14,668 nucleotides of DNA from Candidatus Neomicrothrix sp. UBA4542. Its GTDB lineage: Bacteria; Actinomycetota; Acidimicrobiia; Acidimicrobiales; Poriferisodalaceae. The translations under genes and the position numbers were made by a program. Shown here piece by piece: positions 6,269-13,135 of this stretch. Each line of letters starts with the position of its first letter. Position 1 is the stretch's first letter. The DNA lies in assembly GCA_002388005.1 (NCBI GenBank), contig DGLO01000001.1:1-14668 (forward strand). Direction: 5' to 3'. The notes beneath the pieces were generated by a model. That model was not told the origin of the DNA and searched no databases. It saw only the letters and a program-made list of their open reading frames with translations.

Positions 6269-8125
6269 TTGACTACTACCGAACCTTCAGTCGCGCGCGA
6301 TGACCTTCGTAACGTGGCGATCATCGCTCATGTAGATCACGGAAAAACGACGCTCGTCGACGCAATGTTGTGGCAGTCCGGAGCCTTTCGCGAGAATGCT
6401 GACGTTACTGACCGAATTCTCGACTCTATGGATCTTGAGCGCGAAAAAGGCATAACCATTCTCGCCAAGAACGCCGCCGTTAGGTGGAAGAACGAGGCAG
6501 AGCAACACTTCAAGATCAATATCGTTGACACTCCCGGCCACGCAGACTTTGGGGGGGAAGTCGAACGCGCTCTGACGATGGTCGATGGTGTCGTCCTGTT
6601 AGTTGATGCTTCGGAGGGTCCGCTGCCACAAACACGGTTTGTGTTGCGAAAAGCCTTGGCTCTCAACCTTCCCGTAGTGCTGGTTATTAACAAGATCGAT
6701 CGGCACGATGCCCGTATTGCTGCAGTCGTCGACGAAACCTACGAGTTGTTCCTTGACCTAGACGCGCGAGATGAACAAATCGATTTCTCAATCGTCTACA
6801 CGGACGCCCGAAAGGGAACCGCCACAACGGACCTGGATTCTCCGGGGCATGATCTGAACCCATTATTCGACGTTCTAATTCGAACGATTCCCGCTCCCCG
6901 CCATGACCCCGAACATCCCTTGCAGGCATGGGTCACCAACCTCGACGCGAACCCCTATGTCGGAAGGCTTGCTCTATGCAGGATCGTGCACGGTCGTTTG
7001 AAAAAAGGCCAGATGGTTTCCTGGTGTCGGACCGATGGCACTATAAGCAGCACCCGAGTCGCTGAGCTCTATGTAACCGAGGGTTTGGAACGCGTTGACG
7101 CGCTGGAAGCAGGACCAGGAGAAATTGTCGCCGTTGCAGGTATTCCCGAAATAACTATCGGCGAAACCCTCAGCGACCTCGACACACCGCGCGCCCTTCC
7201 GGTGATCAAAGTCGACGAGCCAAGTCTGTCCATGACCGTGGGGATCAATACCTCACCTCTCGCGGGCAGTGATGGCACCAAGCTGACAGCCCGCCAAATT
7301 AAAAGTCGTTTAGATGCAGAACTCGTTGGCAACGTCTCACTGCGCCTTTCCCCAACCGAACGGCCTGATGCTTGGGAAATTCAAGGCCGAGGCGAGCTTC
7401 AACTCGCTGTCCTCGTTGAAATTATGCGCCGCGAAGGCTTCGAACTCACGGTGGGCAAGCCTGAAGTGCTCACCAAAATCATCGATGGGCTGACTCACGA
7501 GCCGACCGAACGCGTGACTATTGACGTACCCGACGAACATGTGGGGTCCGTCACTCAACTTCTCGGGGAAAGGCGTGGTCGTTTGGAACAGATGAGTAAC
7601 CACGGCACCGGCTGGGTTCGCCTCGATTATGTCGTTCCCGCCCGCGGTCTAATTGGCTTTCGGACCGAATTTCTTACTGAGACTCGCGGCACCGGACTTC
7701 TTCATCATGTTTTTGAAAGCTACGTGAAATGGACAGGCGATTTTCGAACCCGCCACTCTGGTTCCATTGTCGCTGACCGTTCGGGCATAACAAGCGCCTA
7801 CGCAGCATCGACTCTTCAGGACCGCGGCACACTCTTCGTTGGTCCTGGGAAAACCGTGTACGAGGGGATGATCATCGGTGAAAATCCAAGACCGGATGAT
7901 ATAGACGTAAACATCTGTAAAGAGAAAAAACAGACGAACGTCAGGGCCGCAGCGGCTGACGAAGCCATCCGTCTGAGTCCACCCCGAGATCTTTCTCTGG
8001 AACATGCTCTCGAGTTCATTTCAGACGACGAGTGCATCGAAGTGACACCCGCCGACCTTCGCCTCCGAAAAGTTGAACTCAACGCTGGCAAACGGCTTCG
8101 TCTCAAAAAACGGGCTCGAAAGTGA
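6269..8125 (+). CDS. typA: Ribosome-associated GTPase TypA/BipA
   Basis: A 618-residue translational GTPase of the elongation factor family that binds the ribosome and helps growth and ribosome assembly under stress or cold. The G motifs are complete: G1 AHVDHGKT (20-27), the switch I region EREKGITI (57-64), G3 DTPGH (87-91, with the catalytic His) and G4 NKID (141-144). The later domains carry TypA signatures such as GRGELQLAVLVEIMRREGFEL, RGLIGFRTEFLT, GTGLLHHVF and GENPRPDDIDVN, ending in a basic tail (KRLRLKKRARK). The length is normal. The start is a TTG at 6269 with no visible ribosome site; no better in-frame start exists before the G1 motif. It sits among catabolic genes, 71 bases after the CoA-transferase, and is most likely a housekeeping neighbour. 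Confidence 0.97.
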   Translation: MTTTEPSVARDDLRNVAIIAHVDHGKTTLVDAMLWQSGAFRENADVTDRILDSMDLEREKGITILAKNAAVRWKNEAEQHFKINIVDTPGHADFGGEVERALTMVDGVVLLVDASEGPLPQTRFVLRKALALNLPVVLVINKIDRHDARIAAVVDETYELFLDLDARDEQIDFSIVYTDARKGTATTDLDSPGHDLNPLFDVLIRTIPAPRHDPEHPLQAWVTNLDANPYVGRLALCRIVHGRLKKGQMVSWCRTDGTISSTRVAELYVTEGLERVDALEAGPGEIVAVAGIPEITIGETLSDLDTPRALPVIKVDEPSLSMTVGINTSPLAGSDGTKLTARQIKSRLDAELVGNVSLRLSPTERPDAWEIQGRGELQLAVLVEIMRREGFELTVGKPEVLTKIIDGLTHEPTERVTIDVPDEHVGSVTQLLGERRGRLEQMSNHGTGWVRLDYVVPARGLIGFRTEFLTETRGTGLLHHVFESYVKWTGDFRTRHSGSIVADRSGITSAYAASTLQDRGTLFVGPGKTVYEGMIIGENPRPDDIDVNICKEKKQTNVRAAAADEAIRLSPPRDLSLEHALEFISDDECIEVTPADLRLRKVELNAGKRLRLKKRARK

Positions 8126-8270
8126 CGCATGGTCCATGGCCCAATCTTTTTGTGGATTGCTTCGGGCTGTGCATAAGCATCGATGGGTTAATGGCGACCG
8201 CCCTAGTTGCATCTGATTTCACTTAGCCTTCCGGGCCACCACCACTGAGCCCAAAGACACTGACGGGGCC

Positions 8271-8300
8271 TTGGCTTCACCCCAACGCTAGGTTGTCCCC
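8271..8300 (+). promoter_or_regulatory. Putative leaderless promoter of the epoxide hydrolase gene
   Basis: TAGGTT (8289-8294) lies at -12 to -7 from the ATG at 8301, so transcription would start at or next to the start codon. There is no ribosome-binding sequence between them (GTCCCC), which agrees with a leaderless mRNA. TTGGCT (8271-8276) lies 12 bases upstream of the hexamer. Confidence 0.45.
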
Positions 8301-9431
8301 ATGGAGATACGTCCGTACGTCATAGCAGTCGGCGACGAGGTTCTAGACGACCTGCGTGATCGCCTAGCTAGAACTCGTTGGCCCGAGAAAGAGCTAGTAG
8401 AAGATTGGTCTCAGGGTATTCCCCTCAGCTACGTCCAAGAAATGTGTGACTACTGGGCGAAGTCCTACAAATGGCGTGAACGCGAGGCGGCACTGAACAG
8501 ATTTGACCATTTCACTTCTCCTATCGACGGCTGCGAAATTCATTACATTCATCAACGGTCACCCCATGAGGACGCGGTGCCGTTGCTTCTTTCTCATGGT
8601 TGGCCAGGTTCGATCGTTGAATTTCAAAAAGTCATCGAGCCGCTCACGAACCCAACAGCGTTCGGAGGAAACGCTGAGGACGCATTCCATGTGATATGTC
8701 CTTCTCTGCCGGGATACGGGTTTAGCGCCAAGCCCTCTGTTTCAGGCTGGGGGGTCGAAAAAATTGCTGATGTGTTCACTGAGCTAGTAGCAGGTCTTGG
8801 CTACGGCCGATTCGGGGCGCAGGGCGGCGATTGGGGTTCCGCGATTACTACTGCAATTGGGGGCCGTCATCCCGAGAGGTGTCTAGGGATTCATCTCAAT
8901 ATGGTGATGAGAGGCAAGAGACCCAAGGATCGCGAGCCGAACGAGGAAGAACAGGCCGCGTTGAAGGCTGCGGCCCATTACGCCGAGTGGGATTCTGGAT
9001 ACTCAACTCAGCAAGGAACACGCCCACAAACCGTGGGTTACGGATTAACTGATTCTCCGGCCGGGCAGCTGGCTTGGATTCTTGAGAAATTTTGGGCATG
9101 GACCGACAACGAAGGTCACCCAGAAGACGCTCTGACTCGCGACGAAATGCTCGACAATGTCATGTTGTACTGGGTCACGAATTCAGCAACGTCTTCGGCA
9201 CGCCTTTACTGGGAGAGCTTCAGATCCTCAAGACCGGCACCTGTGACTGTTCCTACTGGTGTCGCTTGCTTCCCTTACGAAATCATTCCGCCAGTAAGAG
9301 CATGGAGTGAAGGCATCTACTCAGATATTCGTAGATGGACCAAGATGCCTAAGGGCGGTCACTTCGCCGCTTTCGAACAACCTGAACTGTTCATTGAGGA
9401 TGTTCGTTCATTCTTCGCCGAGATCCGCTGA
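8301..9431 (+). CDS. Epoxide hydrolase, alpha/beta hydrolase with EHN N-terminal domain
   Basis: A 376-residue enzyme of the microsomal/juvenile-hormone epoxide hydrolase type, which opens epoxides to diols through a covalent ester on Asp. The N-terminal EHN segment (about 1-110) includes DLRDRLARTRWPEK and WREREAALNRFDHF. The oxyanion motif HGWPGS is at 99-104. The nucleophile is D177 in GGDWGS, the base H354 in KGGHFAAFEQPE, and the acid probably E327 in FPYEIIPP; acid and base are 27 residues apart as in the human microsomal enzyme. Family members act on varied lipophilic epoxides; the substrate here is unknown. It has no membrane anchor, so it is probably cytoplasmic. The AMP-ligase gene follows 7 bases after its stop, making a likely two-gene operon. 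The LimB-like monooxygenase upstream could supply an epoxide, which is inference. Confidence 0.93.
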   Translation: MEIRPYVIAVGDEVLDDLRDRLARTRWPEKELVEDWSQGIPLSYVQEMCDYWAKSYKWREREAALNRFDHFTSPIDGCEIHYIHQRSPHEDAVPLLLSHGWPGSIVEFQKVIEPLTNPTAFGGNAEDAFHVICPSLPGYGFSAKPSVSGWGVEKIADVFTELVAGLGYGRFGAQGGDWGSAITTAIGGRHPERCLGIHLNMVMRGKRPKDREPNEEEQAALKAAAHYAEWDSGYSTQQGTRPQTVGYGLTDSPAGQLAWILEKFWAWTDNEGHPEDALTRDEMLDNVMLYWVTNSATSSARLYWESFRSSRPAPVTVPTGVACFPYEIIPPVRAWSEGIYSDIRRWTKMPKGGHFAAFEQPELFIEDVRSFFAEIR

Positions 9432-9438
9432 GGACAAC

Positions 9439-11067
9439 ATGCTTCGCGGATTGAACATGGACCGTCAATTACTGGTCTCAGGTCTCATTGAATATGCGGG
9501 AAGGAACCATTCCACCACCGACGTAATTGCGACCGATTCATCTGGGGTTGTACACCGCACTAACTGGTCAGCGATCAGATCGCGCGCTCAACAGGTCTCC
9601 GCGGCGTTGCTTAGCGAAGGCATTTCGCCGGGCGATCGGGTTGCCACCATCGCGTGGAACGACCATCGGCACTTAGAGGTGTACTACGGGATTACGGGTC
9701 TCGGGTCCGTATTACACACGATTAATCCGCGGCTTCGCGATCAGCAGATTGCATGGATCGTCAAGCACGCCGACGACCAACTGGTTTTCGTCGATCCGGA
9801 TTTTCTTCCGGTAGCGGAAGCGATCGCTCCCGATACGCCGTCAGTACGTACTTGGGTGGTACTCGCGAACGAGTTGCCAGATACTTCACTACCTAACGCT
9901 GTCGCCTACGAAGAGTGGATTAATGAGCGCAAGCTCATCAACGAGTGGCCGTTATTGGACGAGTGGTGCGCCGCGACACTCTGTTATACCTCCGGGACTA
10001 CCGGCGACCCAAAAGGGGTGGTGCAGAGCCATCGTTCGATCGTTCTGCAAACTTGGGCCACATGCACCGGTGACGGTCACGACGTCAATTCGAGCCAGTC
10101 GATACTGCTGGCGGTACCGATGTTTCATGTCAACGGTTGGGCTATTCCGTTTGCTGCTGCGATGTCGGGCGCCAAGTTAGTTCTGCCTGGCCCCGACCTC
10201 TCCGCTGCAGCACTTGTCCGACAGATACAGGAGGAACAGATCACGTTTTCGGCTGGTGTTCCAACGATTTGGCTGTCGGTTGTCCAGCACCTCAAAGAAA
10301 CTGGTCTTGACATCCCGTCGCTGCGACGGATAGCAGTCGGTGGCTCAGCTGCTCCGCGTTCCCTTATGGACACATTGGAAGACGATTACGGGGTCTTTGT
10401 CTCCCATGTTTGGGGTATGACCGAAATGACCCAAGGATCCGCTGGGCGTTTCACTCACCGAGTGACTGGTCTAGATCGTGAAGAACAACGCCGTCGCCAG
10501 GCCATGGCCGGACGCGAACTTTATGGGGTAGAGCTTCGGCTTGTTGACGAGGACGGAGAAGACGTCACGCGCGACGGTTCCAGCCCGGGAGAACTCTTAG
10601 CCAGAGGGCCTTGGGTCGCAGGGGCCTATTTTGAACTAGACGACGACACAACCCATGTTGCAGACGGCGACGGCGTGTGGCTGCGGACTGGCGACGTCGC
10701 GACAATGGATGCGGAGGGCTATATAGCAATCGTTGACCGTTCTAAAGACGTAATCAAAAGCGGCGGCGAGTGGATTAGCTCTATCGAACTGGAGAACACT
10801 GCTGTCGGCGCGGCTGGGGTTGCTGAAGCGGCGGCTGTGGGGATGCCCCACGATCGTTGGGGAGAACGTCCCCTTCTTTTGGTAGTTCTCGAACCTGACG
10901 CAAAATTCGAACGCGAGAAGATCTTGGAAGCCATCAAACCCCATGTCGCTTCGTGGTGGCTGCCTGATGCCATAGTCGCTGTCGACGAAATCCCCCATAC
11001 GGGAACGGGGAAAATCAACAAGAAGTTGTTACGGGACAAATTTTCTGGCTTTGAGTGGCCGACATAA
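9439..11067 (+). CDS. Acyl-CoA synthetase (AMP-forming, FadD/AlkK-like)
   Basis: A 542-residue adenylate-forming ligase that activates a carboxylic acid with ATP and joins it to CoA. Core motifs are complete: YTSGTTGDPKGV (183-194) for ATP, WGMTEM (325-330), LRTGD (415-419), DRSKDVIKSGGEWIS (433-447) with the hinge, and the C-terminal catalytic Lys K525 in GTGKINKK. The motif set and length fit medium- or long-chain acyl-CoA ligases of the AlkK group; chain preference is not visible. The start is set by GAGGA (9430-9434), which overlaps the stop of the epoxide hydrolase gene, 4 bases before ATG 9439. Reading further upstream would run into the hydrolase gene. The close spacing implies co-transcription, and the enzyme would pass acids into beta-oxidation together with the enoyl-CoA hydratase nearby. 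Confidence 0.94.
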   Translation: MLRGLNMDRQLLVSGLIEYAGRNHSTTDVIATDSSGVVHRTNWSAIRSRAQQVSAALLSEGISPGDRVATIAWNDHRHLEVYYGITGLGSVLHTINPRLRDQQIAWIVKHADDQLVFVDPDFLPVAEAIAPDTPSVRTWVVLANELPDTSLPNAVAYEEWINERKLINEWPLLDEWCAATLCYTSGTTGDPKGVVQSHRSIVLQTWATCTGDGHDVNSSQSILLAVPMFHVNGWAIPFAAAMSGAKLVLPGPDLSAAALVRQIQEEQITFSAGVPTIWLSVVQHLKETGLDIPSLRRIAVGGSAAPRSLMDTLEDDYGVFVSHVWGMTEMTQGSAGRFTHRVTGLDREEQRRRQAMAGRELYGVELRLVDEDGEDVTRDGSSPGELLARGPWVAGAYFELDDDTTHVADGDGVWLRTGDVATMDAEGYIAIVDRSKDVIKSGGEWISSIELENTAVGAAGVAEAAAVGMPHDRWGERPLLLVVLEPDAKFEREKILEAIKPHVASWWLPDAIVAVDEIPHTGTGKINKKLLRDKFSGFEWPT

Positions 11068-11299
11068 CTCTCGGCGAAAGTATTTCAACCATTTAGCGAC
11101 ACCCGCGAACCCTCCAGAATCAACGGCGGCGGCGTCCTCGATCTCTGCTCAGAGCCACCAAAATCGAATAATCATGCCCTAAACTCTTCTTTTGGCCGTG
11201 CTGCCATTTATCGGCCCATGTAGGACACCCTCTTTGGCGGCGAAGTACCCGGCCCACAGATGATTAGTTGATTTTTCGCGCCGCTACTAAGGAGTCACC

Positions 11300-11608
11300 A
11301 TGGCTGGGAGCCGCACAACCTTCGAAAAACTCCAGCGGGACAGAGCCAAAAAAGCCAAAGCCGACGCTAAACGTGCCAAGCGAATGGGAAAGACACCTGA
11401 AAGCGGACCTCTCGTCTATGAAGACGAGGACCCGGTTGTTGATGAAAACGCTGCACAGCTTGATGGGAACCTGGATCAGGAAATCTCTGCTGGAGATTTA
11501 CTTCGTCTCGTAGAGGAACTGCAAAAAAGGTTCGACAACGAAGAGATCGATTTTGACGAGTACGAAGAACGAAAAATCGAACTACTCGCCCGACTCCCCA
11601 TGGATTAA
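11300..11608 (+). CDS. Small protein with charged N-terminus and SHOCT-like C-terminus
   Basis: This 102-residue protein has three zones. Residues 1-31 are very basic and probably helical (TTFEKLQRDRAKKAKADAKR), a pattern seen in many small conserved bacterial proteins. Residues 35-62 are acidic and probably flexible (YEDEDPVVDEN). Residues 67-98 look like a SHOCT-type short C-terminal domain: leucine-rich helix LLRLVEELQKRFDNEEI, then FDEYEERKIELLARL. SHOCT domains are thought to mediate oligomerisation; no enzyme activity is expected. AAGGAG (11288-11293) is 6 bases before ATG 11300, so the start is firm. A 232-base gap separates it from the ligase gene, so it is probably its own unit. Its last 27 bases overlap the end of the methyltransferase gene on the other strand. 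Function unknown. Confidence 0.8.
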   Translation: MAGSRTTFEKLQRDRAKKAKADAKRAKRMGKTPESGPLVYEDEDPVVDENAAQLDGNLDQEISAGDLLRLVEELQKRFDNEEIDFDEYEERKIELLARLPMD

Positions 11609-12199
11609 CGATCTACCTAGATTCGCCGGTCGCCGATGCGCCGACACCGCGTACCCTTGGCCTTGATAGGGCTGCCGCTGCCAGGTGCTCCATCGTCCAG
11701 CAGGCTGAAGACCTATTTCAAACATCAGCGAGTCGTATTCGACGAGCCCAATGCCGTCGGCATTTACTTCGAAACCAGCTATGACTACACCGCGCGGAGT
11801 GAGATGGCTCGCAACGTTACTAAGAACCGCTTTTTCGGAACCGGGAAAAACAAAGATCATCACATTGCCCGCCAGAACGGCAACATCAAAAGTTTGATCT
11901 AACTCAATGGTTGCTAAGTCACCACTCACCCAATTGAGATCCGGGGCTTTTTCTCGCGCTGTTTGTAGCATCGTCTCATCGAGGTCAACTCCCACCACGT
12001 CGATATTGCGTCGATCGAGTTCAATTGCGACGCGACCGGTTCCACAACCGGCATCTAGGACCGAGCGGGGACCATATGAGTCAACGAAATCGGCTTCGCC
12101 GTGAATATTTTGACCGGAGCGGGCTAATTGATCCCAACGCGCGTCGTAGCGGTTTCCTCGAACGACATCTGTTCGTTTGCTCCATCGGCTGACTGGCAA
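11582..12199 (-). CDS. Class I SAM-dependent methyltransferase
   Basis: A 205-residue Rossmann-fold methyltransferase. Motif I is VLDAGCGTG (47-55), the acidic ribose-binding residue is D72 in VVGVDLDE, GDLATI (93-98) follows, and FDVAVLAGNVMIF (104-116) holds the strand and loop of motif IV. The N-terminal RYDARWDQLARSGQNIHGEADF is the pattern of a common group of small actinobacterial methyltransferases of unknown substrate. The start is a TTG at 12199 with a poor ribosome site, 9 bases after the stop of the enoyl-CoA hydratase gene, so translation may be coupled to that gene. No strong alternative start is seen. Its 3' end overlaps the SHOCT-like gene by 27 bases. Confidence 0.88.
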   Translation of the reverse strand: MPVSRWSKRTDVVRGNRYDARWDQLARSGQNIHGEADFVDSYGPRSVLDAGCGTGRVAIELDRRNIDVVGVDLDETMLQTAREKAPDLNWVSGDLATIELDQTFDVAVLAGNVMIFVFPGSEKAVLSNVASHLTPRGVVIAGFEVNADGIGLVEYDSLMFEIGLQPAGRWSTWQRQPYQGQGYAVSAHRRPANLGRSLIHGESGE

Positions 12200-12208
12200 C
12201 GGTTTCAG

Positions 12209-12985
12209 TTATTTGTCTTGCCAGTTTGGCGAGCGTTTCTCAGCGAACGCGGTGGCTCCTTCGAACGCATCTTCCGATGCAAACACCTCTTCAAGTTCTG
12301 CCCGCTGAAAATTCCAGAATTCGGCTTCAGATACTCCGAGAACTTCCTTGATGAGCTTTTTTGACGCACGAACGCCTTTAGGTGCGTTCTTGGAAATCCT
12401 TTCTGCGATCACCAGAGCAGCATCAAGAGCTTCGCCTTTGGGGACAACCCGATTCACCATTCCGTGCTGATGCGCCACCTCGGCTGTTATTGGATCAGCG
12501 GTCAGCGCCATTTCCATCGCCAAGCTGTACGGCAGTTGTCGAGGTAAGCGAAGTAGTGCTCCCGCACCGGCAAAGAGACCAACCCCGGCCTCGGGAATAC
12601 CGAGCTTTGTACCTTCTGAAGCGACTATGAGATCACAAGAAAGAGCGACCTCAAGTCCGCCGGCCAAAGCAAAGCCTTCCACTGCTGCAATTAAAGGCTT
12701 GGCGCAACTTTTTTCTGTGATACCGGCAAAACCTCTGTCAGCGACGTTTGGCATAGCGTTGATTCCACCATCAGCAAACTGTTTGAGGTCCATTCCTGCA
12801 CTGAACCCTCGGCCAGCACCAGTCAATACCCCGACCCGAATGTCTGGATCAGCATCCATAGTTTCGAGAGCTTCTCCGAGCGCCGAAGCTAAGGCTGTGT
12901 TAAAGGCGTTCATGTCAGCGGGGCGATTAAGCGTAAGAATCTGGATATGGTCTCGTTTCTCCGCCAGGACGAGTTCTTCGGACAC
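12209..12985 (-). CDS. Enoyl-CoA hydratase/isomerase (crotonase family)
   Basis: A 258-residue crotonase-fold enzyme, most likely adding water to trans-2-enoyl-CoA in beta-oxidation. The CoA and oxyanion loops are clear: GAGRGFSAGMDL (57-67) and VEGFALAGGLEVALSCDLI (102-120). Both catalytic glutamates of classical hydratases seem kept, E112 in GGLEVAL and E132 in GIPEAGVGL, which argues for hydratase rather than for a member lacking one Glu. The length is normal and the C-terminal helix (AFEGATAFAEKRSPNW) is typical. The GTG start at 12985 has AGAGGAG 6 bases upstream, a strong site. It is the first gene of a likely two-gene unit with the methyltransferase. It diverges from the esterase gene across about 150 bases. 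Confidence 0.93.
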   Translation of the reverse strand: MSEELVLAEKRDHIQILTLNRPADMNAFNTALASALGEALETMDADPDIRVGVLTGAGRGFSAGMDLKQFADGGINAMPNVADRGFAGITEKSCAKPLIAAVEGFALAGGLEVALSCDLIVASEGTKLGIPEAGVGLFAGAGALLRLPRQLPYSLAMEMALTADPITAEVAHQHGMVNRVVPKGEALDAALVIAERISKNAPKGVRASKKLIKEVLGVSEAEFWNFQRAELEEVFASEDAFEGATAFAEKRSPNWQDK

Positions 12986-13030
12986 GTGATCTCCTCTGCT
13001 GCTTCGCGGCGTTATTGAGTTCTCCCACTG

Positions 13031-13060
13031 ACGCTACAACCGATTACGTCTTGAGGTCAT
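13031..13060 (-). promoter_or_regulatory. Putative promoter of the enoyl-CoA hydratase gene
   Basis: On the minus strand ATGACC (13060-13055), an 18-base spacer and TAGCGT (13036-13031) resemble a weak sigma-70-type promoter. The -10 fits TAnnnT, and the -35 matches 4 of 6 positions of TTGACA. It would give a leader of about 40 bases ending in the AGAGGAG site. Confidence 0.35.
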
Positions 13061-13107
13061 CTCGGCTCTCACTTTGAATCGATCAGGTCCATAATCGAGA
13101 TGGGGGC

Positions 13108-13113
13108 TAGCCT
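13108..13113 (+). promoter_or_regulatory. Possible -10 box of the esterase gene
   Basis: TAGCCT fits TAnnnT and would start a transcript near 13120, just upstream of the GAGGAGG site. No -35 partner is visible at a normal spacing, so support is thin. Confidence 0.25.
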
Positions 13114-13124
13114 AAATAAGCCAC

Positions 13125-13131
13125 GAGGAGG
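13125..13131 (+). promoter_or_regulatory. Ribosome-binding site fixing the esterase start
   Basis: GAGGAGG, 4 bases before the GTG at 13136, decides the start. The in-frame ATG at 13100 would add 12 residues, has no such site, and would place this sequence inside the coding region. Confidence 0.7.
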
Positions 13132-13135
13132 CTCT

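Noticed and set aside
8112..8159. Possible terminator after typA (GGGC/GCCC arms, CAATC-N8-GATTG and a run of five T)
   Set aside because: The arms are short, the T run lies inside the second hairpin loop, and no compact GC-rich stem precedes it.
11058..11075. GCCGA-N8-TCGGC hairpin at the end of the ligase gene
   Set aside because: The stem is only 5 base pairs, overlaps the stop codon and has no T run after it.
11068..11299. 232-base gap before the SHOCT-like gene, checked for a small gene, RNA or promoter
   Set aside because: I saw no reading frame with a start signal, no tRNA-like sequence and no convincing promoter pair.
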